A stretch of 64,000 nt of DNA. Origin: Ursus arctos. Taxonomy: Eukaryota > Chordata > Mammalia > Carnivora > Ursidae. A program made the translations under genes and the position numbers. Positions within the stretch are counted from its first letter, which is position 1. Each line of letters opens with the position of its first letter. The DNA lies in assembly GCF_023065955.2 (NCBI RefSeq), contig NW_026623008.1, positions 18,596,001 through 18,660,000 of the forward strand, written 5' to 3'. Shown here piece by piece: positions 22,641 to 34,984 of the stretch. The notes beneath the pieces are model-generated. The model did no database searches. It had not been told where the DNA came from and was given only the letters and a program-made list of their open reading frames with translations.

Positions 22641-23199
22641 TGAGCAATGCTCCAACTTACAGGTAAAAGCCAGGTAGAAAGTGTATGGAGGGACGCGGGA
22701 GGTGTCCGGGGCTGCAGCTGGACTTTAATCTCTCTTACGGTGAGCAGCAGAAGACTCTGCTTTTCTTTTCCCCCCAGTGAGGCAAGATGTGTGTTGGGAA
22801 TGCCACAATGCCTATTCAGCTCCATTCCGCCTTCCTGAGGGCTCATGTCTCCTGCCTGCCTGGCAAGAAAGCCATGCTATTCTTTCTTGCGTGGCCGAGG
22901 AGGCCAATGATCTGCAAGGCATCCTAGCTTCGCCAGCCCCACTGCGACTTCCTGTGCCGGAACTGAGCCTTATGATAACAGGCCCACGCATTAAACCTAA
23001 GGTGTGGTGTGCTGGGTATATCAAATTCTCTTATACTGAATGCCTGCTGAATGCTCTTTGTATACATTTGTCTGAATTGGCCACACCTTTCTAAAAAGAA
23101 GACCTTATTATCCATTTTTCTGAGGTCAAGTTGGTTGCCCAAGACCACACAGCTGCGAAGGGACTAAGCTAGGATTAGAAAGAACCAAGCCTCCAAGAT

Positions 23200-23310
23200 C
23201 GCATGGTCTGGAAGGCGGTGCCTGGTTATGGCTCTGCCCTGCGCTGCTGACCCACTGTGTGGCTTTGGGGATATCACTGTAGCTTCCTGGACTTCAGTTC
23301 CTCCCTCTGC
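23200..23310 (+). repeat. MIR SINE relic
   Basis: Wording: tgctgacccactgtgtggc, tttggggatatcactgtagc and acttcagttcctccctctg. Confidence 0.55.
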
Positions 23311-24647
23311 CTTTTCTTCTCTCAGAGACGTTCTGAGATAAAAAGCAGTTCCAAATTTGATCCCCAGCAATGTCAGAGAGAGTTTTAAAATACACGTTTC
23401 CTGCTCAGACAGCACCCTCACCTCTGACTTAAAAACAAACAAATACCACATTAACGTTTTTAAAACATACCCTGTTTTCCCGTGAGGAGCCCTGTCCAGT
23501 AGACCACTTCAGTGAACCGCGTCTGGTCACTGGGCGCACTGACCCTCATTCAGCCGCCGGCCACAGCAAACATTCTCCAGCCGGCTGTGGCAGCAAAGTG
23601 TGGCATCTGTCCGGGAAGGCTGGAGGAAGCCATTCGTTCCACCAGGGCCGTGACATCTGCGGCAACCCATTTTGTCCCTGCGACAGTGTTTTCCTTGGAT
23701 AGCTGGCCACTGCTGTGTAGAGTGTTGGCTCCGAGGCCAAGAGGCCTTGTCAAGTGTTTGGGGGTCTCCAAGAAAGCGCCGTCAGTGTTTCCACGAGCCG
23801 GTCATTCGTTCAACAGATCTCTGTTCTCACCTTCCCTGTGCCTGGCCTGGGGGTGGATGCCGGGCCACCGGGAAGAGTCAGATCCAGCCGCCGCCCCGGG
23901 GATTCACAGGCGTGTATGGTGTGGTGGGGGCAGTGTTGTGACTGCAGTGGAGCAGGGCAGGCTGGCCCAGGAGGAAGTAGTCAGGTCTGCTGGGTGGCTC
24001 AGGAATTCCTGAGAGAAGGCTCAACACTCAAGCCCAGGCCAGGACAAAGAAGCCAGCTCAGAAAAGGATGGTATCCTGGGCCTAGGGACCCATGTCAGCG
24101 GTCACCCCAGAGCATTTGGGGAGCTCCTGGTGAGATCATGTGGATAGAGCATCACCCACACAGAGAGCAGCAGAGCGGCGGGAGAGGCTGCCGAGGCCTG
24201 GACCACAGGCACCCTGCACACGGTGCCCCAGGGACTTTGAATGTGATCAGGGCTCTGGGGCTTCATAAAGGGCAGGAGCATCATCGGATCTGACCATCTC
24301 TTATCGATTCACCTCTAGTAAGAGCATTCTGTCGAGTGCCAGGAAGAGTTCCTACAAAATATCTTTAGTCGTTCCAGAGGCTCAAGAAACCTTTGCCTGG
24401 AAGCACATCCTCTGGACGCACCCTGGTGTAATCATGTAATAGCCATCATGGGAAGAGTCAAGAAAAATGTTATTACTGGAGGGAAAAAACCCCGCCCCAG
24501 ACCTGACAGAGGTGCAGAGCTCCTGATCCCTGGAAGGATTTCGTGCATCCAGAAGACCTCGTCATACAAGATGGTGTGGTTTTAAACAATGCCCTTTGGA
24601 GTAGTGGAGATATCACTTTAATCATCCTAAAAACCCACACGACAGAA

Positions 24648-25080
24648 CGTTCCAGTTGCTACTCCTGCATAACAAATTACTCCAAAACTTAGTGGCTTTA
24701 AACAATTATTTTATGATGCTCAGAGATTCAGTGGGTCAGGAATTCAGAAAGGGCACAATGAGGACAGCTTATCGCTTTAACACCGTGTTTGCGCCCTCAG
24801 CTGGAAAGGCTTGAAGGGGAGCTTCACAGCTAGAGCCATCTGGAAGCTTTTTAATTCACATGTGTGGAATTGATGCTGGCTGTTGGCTGGGAGCTCAAAA
24901 GGGGGCTGTCAGTCAGAAAACATACACGTGTTCTCTCCTTATGGGCCACCTTGTGCTTCCTCACAGTATGGTGGCTGGTTCCAGGCGCCAGCGTTCCAAG
25001 AGACAGGGGGTGGGAATTGCCAGTTTCTTAAGGTCTGGGTCTAGAAACTAGTGCGTCATCATCCCTTCTGGTTTCGTCTG
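24648..25080 (-). repeat. Ancient LTR-like repeat (family uncertain)
   Basis: It starts ttccagttgctactcctgca and includes taacaaattactccaaaact, tagtggctttaaacaa and gggtcaggaattcagaaagg. Diverged partner of 2012-2450. Confidence 0.55.
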
Positions 25081-25719
25081 TTGTTCCCGGTAGTCACAAA
25101 GGTCCACCCAGGTTCAAGGAGAGGAGCGGTGGGAAGAGTGCCTCTCCTGAGGTGGGGTACACTGTGGCAGCCATGTTTGGGGAATAAGGCTTGCCACACA
25201 GCCGCACTTGTGTTGTTTCTTTACAGACTAAGAAAAGTCTCTGAGGATTATGTCATCAAATTAAATGCAACCATTAGAGTATGGCTCTGGGGATACTGCG
25301 GTAATAGGCTGTGCTTTGGGTGATTTTTTTTTCTTTCTGAGTGTTCTTCCTGCAGTTTGTTGCCCAGCCTGACCCATTTCCCTTTGCTAACATAACATCA
25401 CATAAAAACCTCACCATCATTCATATGGTAGAGTCAGGAGAGGGGGTACAAACCTCAGTCCAGCAGGGCAGGGCTCCTGCCCAGGCAGCCCCAGGGGGAA
25501 GAGGTAACAGGAGCGGGGGTCCAGTTCCTTGTAGAAACTGACCCACGCAGGACAAACAGCTTCATACAGGATGATGGTGCCCACACACTTAGCCACCCCG
25601 GCCGATCCGGCCTCGCCCCTGGAACAGACTGCAGCCAGGCGCTGAAAAATGTGAATGAGCCACAGCCCGCTCCAAACCCTCCCCACCCAGGGTGAGGGGC
25701 CCTTTATGCACAAATGCTG

Positions 25720-27780
25720 GAAAGTGTTCTAGACAGTGGAGGACAGCAGTGAACAAAACAGTGCTCTGCCCTCCAGAAGCCTGTGCTCCCTTAGGAGAAG
25801 ACAGTCACAGGCAAACAGATCCCACATGTAAGGTCCCTGGGATGAAGGTGCTGAGAACAAAGAGGTGAGGGAGAAGTGATGGGGGTGCTGTTGTGGCAGA
25901 GGGACTGCCAAGGCCTAACACGGAGCAGGAGCAGTCTCGGGGGACTCAGCAGGCAACAAGAGGGGAGCAAGAGAAGTGGGAGGGGGAGAGGGAGAGGGAG
26001 AGGGAGACGAGGCCGAGAGGAAGCCAGGGCCAGATCACAGGACCTCCAAGTCCAATGGGAACCACGGGAGGATTTTGAGAAGAGGAGTAGCATGCTAGGA
26101 CTGTCATTTTCAAAGGATCCTTCTGGCTGCCGTGTTGAGGACAGATAGGGGGAGGTGTGGAGGGTGGGGGACGCGAGGGGAGAAGCCCAGGGGCCAGTTA
26201 GGAGGCTCTTAGAAGAAGGTGGCTGGACCAAGGTGGGAGCACAGAGGGGGTGAGAAGTGCGTGGAGTCTGGAAATCTTGTGACGAGAGGCACCAGGATTT
26301 GCCGCGGAATGGCATGTGGGGAAGAGAAACACTGAGTCAAGTGCTGGGGCACAGCTCCTGGGAGGAGGGGCTTGGCGTTAACCACGGTGGTTGAGGAACA
26401 GATTTGGAGGAGCGGGTTAAATGTGAGCTGTCTGTGACCTCCCAGTGGTGATGGGAGTGGGGGCTACTGGATAGGGGAAGCTGGGGTTCGAGGACAGGTC
26501 CTGGCTGGGAGTGGACATCTGGGAGTCCTCAGCGTGCGGGCGGTGCTGAATCACTAAGGGGATGAGGGAGGGCAGAGATGAGAAAAGGCCCAACAACGGA
26601 GCCCGTCCGTAGAGGTCTGGAGAAGAGGAGGGACCCGCAGAGGGGACTGGGCAGGCCCAGTCACAGGGTTAGAAGAAAGGCAAGAGAAAGAGTGGCTTCC
26701 TGAAGGCCAAGTTCAGCCCCCAAGCAAGCATGGTGCCAGGGAGAGTAAGTGTGGCTGTCAGAGACAGACCGGCCTGCTCCCGGCCCTTCCCCTGCCCACT
26801 TTCACTGGGAGTTGTGCCTGGAGCCTGGAGACCGGTCTGACGCAGACCAGAGCCCCGCTCTTACAGACGTTCAGATTGACAATTCCTTTGTGGTGTGAAG
26901 AGAGGGGGGCAGCATTGTTCTGGAGATGGGGGTGCACAGAATAGGGGCCTACAGTGAGGGCCTGGAGGAGCTGGGGAAGACTTCTCAGGAGAGGAAGGTC
27001 AGGGGGGGCAGAACCTTATATAGACCACGGGGTGGTGATCTCAGTGGCTTCCCGGGCAGGGAGGCACCAGAGGGGCTCTAGATTGCCCAGGAGACGGTGG
27101 GGTGGGGGAGGCAGTTCCTAGCAGCCTGCAGAAGGGTCACGGAAGTCGGGGCTACGCAGAGGCCGCAGGGGATGGCAAGTGGCCCACTTGGGTTGGGGGC
27201 TCTGGCCTTTGGGGCTGCTTGGAGACAAGGTGCAGAAGAGGGGCAGAGAGGCAGTGGGGACCCTTGACCTCAAGGGGCTCACGGTTAGTTAGGAGGTGAG
27301 CCAAGCCCCACAGTGCAGGCAGGGCAGGAGTGGTAGGCGCATGACTGGGAACTCTCTCAGCAGAAGTGGGTTAGCTGGGTAGAATCAGGGAAGGCTGCCA
27401 GGGGGAGGCAGACCTTTGAGAACATGTGGGCTTTGAGTATGCCCAGATGCACAGAACGGCTTTCTTGGTAGAGGAGAGCACACATAGAAAGGAATGGAGG
27501 CTGGAGGGTATGGCACGTGTCTGGAAAGTGCAGCTTGATGGGAGATGAGATTGGCCAGGTCCTTCAGCGTCCGACCCAGAAGCTTCACCGCCCCCCCCCC
27601 CCCCCCCATTGCACGGGTCCTCGGAAGCCGTTGCAGCTTCTGAGCTGAGGAGGGACACAGTTGGATCTGGTTGTAGGAAGACAGGTCAGGCAGCAATGTG
27701 CAGGGTGAATCTGAGGGGAGGGGCAGACGTCCCGGAGGTAGGAAGACCTGAGAGGCTAGGTGCACACCCAGATCAGGGGC
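25720..27780 (+). repeat. Serial copies of a purine-rich ancient repeat
   Basis: The segment holds gtgaacaaaacagtgctctg, gaggattttgagaagagg, agtagcatgctaggactg and tctggctgccgtgttgagg, then at 27380-27760 ggaaggctgccagggg, ttctgagctgaggagggac and acacagttggatctggttg. Both ends read as the same theme, so at least two degraded copies lie in series. A (GGGAGA)n simple repeat (about 25978-26009) and a C17 run (27591-27607) are embedded. Confidence 0.45.
27591..27607. repeat. C17 homopolymer
   Basis: Seventeen consecutive C on the plus strand. Length is likely variable and the call may be affected by sequencing error. Confidence 0.9.
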
Positions 27781-27999
27781 GTTAATGGCCTCAGCAGCAG
27801 ACATAGGTGGGACCCATGTGACACTTTTCAGTTGGGCCGAGGGTTCTACAAGCCGTAGTCTCATGCCACACTGCCTTGTAGGCCCAGGAGGGGCCAGAGA
27901 TACAAGAGCACCCCAAGGCCTGGGTGACCCCAGAAGACTTTGTGGAGGGGCTGCTCAGAGCCAGTTGGGGGCAAGGAGGGCCATGCAGCTGGGTTAAGC

Positions 28000-28185
28000 T
28001 CCCATGGCCCCAGCGCTGCGCCAGCTCCTTTCCATCCACTGCCCCGTTTAGCCCTCCCTGCAGCCTTATGAAGTAGGTCCTACTCTCATCCTCATTTTGA
28101 AGACGAGGAGCATGAGACTCAGAAAGGTACAGTGACTCGCCTTGGCACACAGCTAGTGTGTGATGGAACCAGAATTTGAAACCAC
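28000..28185 (-). repeat. MIR SINE relic, minus strand
   Basis: Wording: cttatgaagtaggtcctact, catcctcattttgaagacg and ggcacacagctagtgtgtg. Confidence 0.65.
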
Positions 28186-30104
28186 ATCTCCCTGAAAGGA
28201 CCAGTGTTGCAAGATGAGCTATGGGACCCCGGGACTAAGAACAATGAACTGATTGATCAAGCACTTATTCTGGGCCAGGCACAGACAGGTGTCTTCATCA
28301 GAAAGACCAGGCACATACGTGATGCATTTATCCCAGCTCAGGAGCCTGCAGTGGCTCCCCAGTACCTACCTAGCCCACGGGTCTTACCTCACTTAACAGA
28401 TGAGAACTTTGGCACAGAGAGCAGATGTGTTGCTGGCTCAAGCTGGGGTTTGAACCCAGGGCACTGTCCTTTTAACTCACCTCATGGCCTCCTGCCCGGC
28501 AGGAAAGGGCCCGGGGCGGTCCTTGGTGCACAGCAAGGGTTCAGAGCTGGAGGTGGGAGAGTGAGCCAACCTGGAATCTGCCTCAGGGCCAAGCGCAGTG
28601 GAGCTTCCAAGCTGGCTGCCTGACTTTTTGTCCCCCTTTGGCTCTGTGCCTAGACACCCTGTGCTTGCTCACTGAATAGCTGTGTGTGTCCCACCCCACC
28701 CCCCACTGGCCCCCGGGGAGCCACCCCACTCCGGCCGCAGGTACAGATAGAGTTGAATTTGGGATTGGGCCTTCTCTCTTGCCCAGCCTGGCCACTGGGT
28801 AACCTCTGGCCTGGAATGAAAGGCTTTCCAGTAAGTGCCTTGCTGGCCCGCGGCCTGGCTCCGAGGTAGGAGTGGGCCGGGGAGAGAGGTCATCAGAGCG
28901 AAGGTGCAGGAACCTGAGAGCAGGGCGGAACCTTGCTGCCTCCACAAGCTGCCTTCTCAGCGGTGCCTCTGGAGCACTTGGGAAGGAGAGCTGGTCACCA
29001 GCTTGGGCCCCCGGGCTCAGGCTCAGCCCAGGGAAGGAGGGCCCGTGGGGTGAAAACACCAGGCAGCCCAGGGCAGGATTCAGAAATCAGATACTCTGAG
29101 CCGTCTCCCTTGGCCTTAGGCTTCTGTTTAAGCCTTCACGGTCACAGCGGCCTCCTGCCCCTTGGGGGGGAGGGGCATGGTTAGCAATCAGATCCGACTG
29201 TTTTCACAGGGAAATGAGAGAACTTGGGTTCTTCTCCTTTGGTCTAATCCTAGGCGTATCCCAACCCCTCTCTAGGGGTTCTCTACGAAATTTAGGGGCA
29301 GGGCAGTGGGATCTTAAAAATCCCTTCAGGCCCTTAAAAAATCAGGTGTGAGGCCCTGTGGTATAAGCTTCAGAGCCAAGAGCATGGACCAGGCGGGCGC
29401 TCTGGGGCCGGGCGCAGCTCTGCGTCTGTGGCATCTGTGGTACACCAGTGTCCCCAGGCCTCACTGCCGCTCTACTTCACGGCAAAATGTTCCCGAGAAC
29501 CGTGTTCGGCCTTTGGCACCCACAGGGGAAGCAGACAGCACAAACCAGGAAAGATCAACCCTGTTTGGCTTTGGGTGTTTTCCCGCCAATCCTTCAGTGT
29601 AGGAGGGGTTGACATTCTGGAAATTCACTTTCACCCCAATACGGAAACCACCCTGGGATGCCTGCCTCTGAATTGGGAAGCCCCTGCTTCTGGAAGTGGA
29701 TTCTAAAACCTCCAGCCTATCCTTCTCCCAATTTCTCCTGATCTCCCTCCTATCCTTTTCCAGGCTATGCCCTTTATCAGACCTTGCCTGGCCTAGAGAG
29801 GTGGTGGTTGGAGTTTCAGGAGTCTCTGCCTGCAAAGTCATCAGAAGCGAGCAGTTAGGGAAGCACTAGTTAAGGAGATGAAATGCCAGCTCTGAATGCA
29901 GGTGTGCCCGCAAAGCCTGTGCTCATGCCTCGGATGCTGGAGGGGCACAGCCCGCTGGGGGAAGGTGGAGCCTGTAACGGTTCTCAAGGCTTTTTGAGCC
30001 TCTGCAAGGAGGACACTGAAAGAACAATCAGTCCTCTTAAGCCAAGTGCTGGTCTCTAAAGGAAATTGCTGCTACCTGTATTTTTAAGGAGTTGATGGGA
30101 AACA

Positions 30105-30360
30105 GCCTCCTCTTCCAGGAAGCCCTCCTGCTGGCCCCAGGCACATCTTTTACTCCCTCCTTTCCTCCTTCACAGTACTCTGCACTCGGGCTCTGGTTGT
30201 ACCACATGGGGAGAGGTCTGTCGTGTGGAATGCTGTGTTGTTTTACACTGTTATCTCTGCCTCTACTCCCAGGACAAGAGTCTAAGGCCCAGTAGCAGGG
30301 GCCAGGTCTTCTAGCTCTTGCTTTCTGTACTCACCGTCCTAGAGCGGCCACAGAATCTTT
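30105..30360 (+). repeat. L2 LINE fragment
   Basis: Wording: ctcttccaggaagccctcct, ttcacagtactctgcactc and agcaggggccaggtcttct. Confidence 0.45.
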
Positions 30361-30384
30361 GCTTTGTGCAATTTATTTGGTTTC

Positions 30385-30900
30385 TTTGCCCAAACTTTTT
30401 TTTTCCTTTTTTTTTTTTCAAATGGAAATACATTTCTGGTTATAAAAATAATCCATGAGCTGAAGAAATCAAAAAGCACCTGTAATCCCAGCACTTGGAG
30501 ATAACCATTGAATCACATCCTGGCAGTAGACTTAGTTCTGTGCGGGCTCATCCACATTTGGCATACAACAAAGAAATTAGCCTGTGCTGCTTTTCTTTTT
30601 TTGCAGCCTGCATTTTTTAACTTAACAGATCCCATGGATATTTCCCCAATAAACACAGGTCTACCTCACCTGCAGGGACGGCTGCATCGTGTCCTATTTT
30701 ATGTTTGAGCCACAATTCATATAACTAATCCCCTATTGTTGGAGTTGGAGTTTTTTCCCAACTTTTCCCCATTGTACATGGTACTGCAATAAATACCTCC
30801 TGGATAAATATTTATAAACATCTTTATTTTTTATTTTTATTTATTTATTTTTTTTTTTTTGGTCTTAGAATAAAATAAAGAATGGAATTGAAAAGTCAGA
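30385..30900 (-). repeat. Degraded AT-rich LINE-like relic
   Basis: T-runs at about 30394 and 30850 flank text such as catggatatttccccaataa and tgtacatggtactgcaata, resembling antisense old L1. It ends about 400 bp before the first MAN1C1 exon. Confidence 0.4.
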
Positions 30901-31304
30901 GGACTGGCATGTTTGTTAAGACCGTGTAAACCCAATGATGGTTCGCCCCCTCCCCCATGTCACAGAAAAGTGGTGGGCACCTGGCTGGTACTGACTTGCA
31001 GGCGGATATGCATGGACAAAGGTCTGGGAAGCGGTTCGGCCTGTGAACTTGGTGTCCCAGCCCGCTGCCCACTGTCCGCTGCCCAGTGCCCAGAACGCAG
31101 CCTGGGGTGGGCAGAAGAGGGGACACTTGCTCTTGGACTCCCCTTTGGAGACTGGCGGAGTCTCCCTGGATCGTGCCTAGGCCAGCGTTGGCCTCGGAGC
31201 CTGCCCAGGCACTTAGAGGGGGCCTGGGGATGGTGGCTTGTGTGACTGGGGATGGAAAGGATAGGAACGAGCCTGGGTCATGCCTTCGATCTCTTTGCCT
31301 ACAG

Positions 31305-31420
31305 GAGGCCTCAGCGGGGCCACCATCATTGACTCCCTTGACACCCTCTACCTCATGGAGCTGCAGGAGGAGTTCCAGGAGGCCAAGGCCTGGGTTGAAG
31401 AGAACTTCCATCTGAACGTG
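31305..31420 (+). CDS. MAN1C1: MAN1C1 exon with the GATIIDSLDTLYLM motif (probably exon 3)
   Basis: This 116 nt exon follows the acceptor ctttgcctacag and ends at a strong gtgagt donor. Its first two bases complete a codon begun upstream (intron phase 1), and it ends on a codon boundary. It encodes 38 full residues beginning GLSGATIIDSLDTL and ending NFHLNV. The D-S-L-D-T segment is a family signature in the first helices of the (alpha/alpha)7 barrel of GH47 enzymes. The acidic run ELQEEFQEAKAWVEEN forms the next helix. A second possible acceptor, ctcag at 31310-31314, would shift the frame, so the upstream AG is preferred. The exon number is inferred from a 12-exon gene and is not proven. 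The preceding exon was not located. Confidence 0.93.
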
Positions 31421-33243
31421 GTGAGTCAGAGACCCTTGCGGTGTTAGAGCCAAAAGGGGCCTGGAAGGTCAGTGGCCAGCTGCACCCTATCACTTCTGAG
31501 ACCCAGAGCCCCTGGCCCCAAGGTGCCCAGCAGAGCAGTCCTGCAAATGGGGCTCCATGCACTCTCTACTTTGTCCTAAGACCAGCCTCAAGGTGGGGGA
31601 TCTCTCCAGCCCTGGCCAGCCCATGAGTACTTACCAGCCTGTTCTCTGAGAGGGAAGATAGCCAGCGACCCCTCCTTCCCCTCCCTGCGGTGCCAGGCAC
31701 CCAGGAAGTCCCTTCTAGGGCTGAATCTGTCACGCAAAGCAACAGCAACAGGGGAAGTGGCTTATCTGCTCAGAGCTGCTCTAACGTGGAGCCCCCACCC
31801 CACCCTCTGCTGCCCTTTAGAGGTGGGGGAGAGGATGGCCTGCCCTCTGGGTGACCGTGGCACTGACAATGCCTAATTCACAGGCTTGTTGTGAGGTTAA
31901 CTACCACAGAGGGTTATAACGAGCATTATAACACTGTCAAGTCTGATATGGACGTAGGGTGGTGTCCTCCTCCTCATCATTACCGTTATTTTGAGGCATG
32001 TTATGCCTTCTGGTGGTCTGTGTGAGGAAGCTTAGAATCCTTCCATTTCCTACCGTATTGAATGAGAGAAAGGCCGAGGTGGGAGAAGGAAGGGGTATCT
32101 TCCCTTGCCCCTGAGCAGGTGGTGGAGAGAGAACGGGCATCAGGCAGCTACCTAGGGTGCCAGGTGCTGGCCGGTCCGGGGAGCCTGGGGACATTCAAGC
32201 AGGCTGGGGCAGGTTAGGGAGGGTCCTCGGAAGATAGCAAGATGGGGTCACATCCCCTCTCTGAGCCTTGGCTTTCTCATCTGGAAAATGGGAATGATGA
32301 CCTCGCTGAGAATGGCCTTGTGGTGCTCGTCAGTAGAAAGGCTCTCCCACATGAGGGGGTCATTGTGGGTTGTCAGCAGTGAAAGACTGTGATGTGGGGG
32401 GCGCTGGGCGGGTGTCTCACCTGTCCCACTCAGAGCCACTTGCTCAGGACGAAGAACCTCTGGCAGAGAAGAGCTAGATCTCTTGCCGACATCCCAAAGC
32501 CAAGTAAGAGGCTGAGGTGGGATTTTAACCTAGAGCTGGTCCTTGGCGTGAGGCCCCAAGACCCCTGATTTGCAGTCCAGACCCAAGAAAGAAAACACTG
32601 ATTAAGGCAAGTGTGGACATGCCCTGAGGGCTGCAGACGTGAGGCTGAGAATTGCTGCTAACCTGCACATGTCTGCCTGGCATCCCTGCCTCTCAGCCTC
32701 GGCTTTGTCGCGTTTGCCCCAGAACCTCCTCGGAGGAACTTCCCCTTGCCCAGTCTCCCCACCCTCCTGCTAAGCCAGAAAGTTCCCTCAGGAAGGGGCG
32801 GTGGCTGGACTAGAGAATTTGCCTCCCCTCCGGCAAGCTTCAGCCGGCACCTCCCCAGCAAGTTCTTGAGCTCCTTGGAGAGCAGCCAGGCAAAACTTTG
32901 CTCCGATGGCCTCGGGCAAGGGCTGGGGAAGGAAGCCGAACCCAGCGTTTATTTGCAATGCTGTCAGCGTGCTGTCGTGGCCTGCCAAGCAGGTGCTGAT
33001 CGCTCTCGACTTTTGCTCTGAAAACCACCGCCCGCATAGCCCGGCCTGCTAGGCCAGGCCCCAGAGCTCAGCACAAGGGTGGCCAGACCAGCGGGGTCTG
33101 GGGCTGGGGCTGGAGTAACCTGTCTCAAGGGCCTGGCTGTCCCTGGGAGCCCTGCAGGCATCTCACAAGTGTTCCCCCACCCCACTCCACCCTCCCCCTA
33201 CCTCCTCCACCCGGCCTCCCTCCTCTTTCTTGCCGCCCTGCAG
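31421..33243 (+). other. MAN1C1: MAN1C1 intron, 1.8 kb
   Basis: Phase 0, gtgagt to cctgcag. It contains MIR-like segments near 31850-31990 and 32245-32335. The rest shows nothing I can assign. Confidence 0.8.
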
Positions 33244-33324
33244 AGTGGAGAAGCATCCTTGTTTGAGGTGAATATCCGGTACATCGGAGGACTCCTCTCA
33301 GCCTTCTACCTGACAGGAGAAGAG
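33244..33324 (+). CDS. MAN1C1: MAN1C1 exon with the catalytic FEVNIR motif
   Basis: This 81 nt exon encodes exactly 27 residues and is phase 0 on both sides. It is bounded by a ccgccctgcag acceptor and a gtaagt donor. It encodes SGEASLFEVNIRYIGG followed by LLSAFYLTGEE. The Glu in LFEVNIR matches one of the acidic active-site residues defined in structurally studied GH47 mannosidases (the E330 position of human ER mannosidase I, by recollection). Because both flanking introns are phase 0, skipping this exon would keep the frame but remove the active-site Glu. The open frame runs on into the intron for about 320 nt; that is chance, since the donor is consensus. Confidence 0.95.
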
Positions 33325-33939
33325 GTAAGTTGGCCCTTTGAGACCCCTGGACCATTCAGGTGTGAGAAGACTTTGGAGAACATCCAATCCCACTCCCTCA
33401 TTTCACCAGTGAGGAAACAGGGATTCAAAGGGATTTGCCTGGGGTTGTCCACCCAACCTCCACAGGGCCACCTGCTGACTCTTCCTCCTCTTCTGTCTGA
33501 GGCCTTCCATTCTGCTGCCCAGGTGAGCCCCCGCTGGCTCCCACAGTTGGTAGTAAATTCTCTAAGGACGACGACTAGTCTTTTTACACCATCCACGAAG
33601 CTTCTCGCACAGCACCCAGCAGGCTCTAGGCTCAGCTGGGGCTTGTAGAGCTGCTGGACTGGTTTTTGCAGGTGTTGGTTTTCAGGATGGATGAAACCAA
33701 GACCATTGTTTCACGATTTCCACCCCTGGGGGCCCTTGTTCTTGTCCTGCTTCACCGCCACTCCTTTGCTCCCCTCCTGGGCCAGCCACCAGCCAGACAA
33801 AGCTCCAGGTCTCCAGTGGCACAGAAGACGGGCAGCCACTGCTGATCACATGCCCTAAGTGCAAGGCCTCAGGCCCCAGGCAAGCTGCATTGGCTTCCAG
33901 GGGAAGGGCTGAGAAGTGCGGGGAGAAAGCAGAGCCCTG

Positions 33940-34080
33940 GGCAGAGAGTCAGAAAATCTGCATCTTATCCCCACACCATACCTGCCTGTGACCTGGAGCA
34001 AGTCCTCTCCCACCCCTGGGCCTCGCTTCCTTCCCCACCATGGGGATCGGCTCACAGAAATCTTGTGAAATGGGACAGGC
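33940..34080 (+). repeat. MIR SINE relic
   Basis: Wording: acctgcctgtgacctggag, caagtcctctcccacccc and accatggggatcggctcac. Confidence 0.6.
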
Positions 34081-34984
34081 AGGATAAGGTTTGACCCGGA
34101 GCTGACCACCTCCAAAGCCCACATTCTCCATGCTGGAAGAGAATTTTGAAGATCACAGATCTCTGTAGAAATGGGAGGCTCTTCATCCCCTCGTCAACTC
34201 CCATGAAAGCACAGCCCAAGTATTGGGCATGAGGTTGGCCAAGTCCCCAGGACATGGGTCATCCATCGTTGTGCTCCCCGTTACTGCTCAGCACAACCAC
34301 TGCTCTAGGGCTGACGGCCTTGGCTTTGGCCCTCTCCCTTCCCTGCACTTCTCCCTGCTCTGTCCACCCTGAGACAAATGTCAGCCCTACCGCCTGCCGC
34401 CGGGGGGACAAAGGAAAGTCCCTGCTCAGCCCCAGCACTGTCGTCGTCGGAGGTCGTTTCTGCTTCCCTGCAGTTCAAGGCCCCCACCAGGGCCTCAGAA
34501 GCAGCAGGCGCATGTTCCCCCTCCCCAGCCGCTTCAGGCCCCCCCCTCCAAGCCTCACCTCCTCGGCAGAGATTACCGCTTGTACCAACTCATCCCCAAA
34601 TAATGGTAGTTGGGAGCCCTTGGCTTTGAGCCACACGAAGCCTGAATTTCACTTGAAAACCCGAGGCCAGGAAAATGACACGGAGCAGAGAAAGGCACGC
34701 TGTTCTTCCAGGTACTCGCCCAGCCTCTCTGCTGCTCACGGCTCTGGGAGGTGCCCACGGGATGTGGGGACAAGGGAGGGAGCCACGCAGCTCCGTGCTC
34801 ACAGGGGTCAATTTGGGGGCTAGCGATTGAGGGAGGAGCTGGTGCCCCTCAGTCCTGATGCTTGACTCACCCTCCTCCCTTCTGTTAGGGTATCTGTGAT
34901 TCCCAGAACTTGTTTGAGGCCTTGGCTCCCTCGTGATGTAGTCTGGCTGGGTCTGAGGACCCAGAGGAGGAGAGGTCCCCCAGG

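Larger units (their letters stand above)
1..31304 (+). other. Presumed upstream intron of MAN1C1; no exon recognised
   Basis: No open frame in this region carries a recognisable domain. In particular I looked for the exon that should precede 31305, containing the N-E-L-R-P segment of Golgi mannosidases, and for a membrane-anchor exon, and found neither. The region is dominated by interspersed repeats, described individually. Calling it an intron assumes the gene structure of other mammals, where the 5' introns of MAN1C1 are long; it could in part be regulatory or intergenic sequence. Unassigned stretches include 740-1030, 1440-2000, 2800-4217, 13070-13760, 17900-18760, 23300-24640 and 28500-30100. 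Confidence 0.6.

Noticed and set aside
31310..31315. Alternative acceptor ctcag before cggggccacc
   Set aside because: It would change the frame and lose G-L-S, which fits the family; the upstream acag has the better pyrimidine tract.
30896..31453. 185-residue minus-strand frame over the first exon
   Set aside because: It is an antisense shadow of the MAN1C1 exon at 31305-31420 and its flanks.
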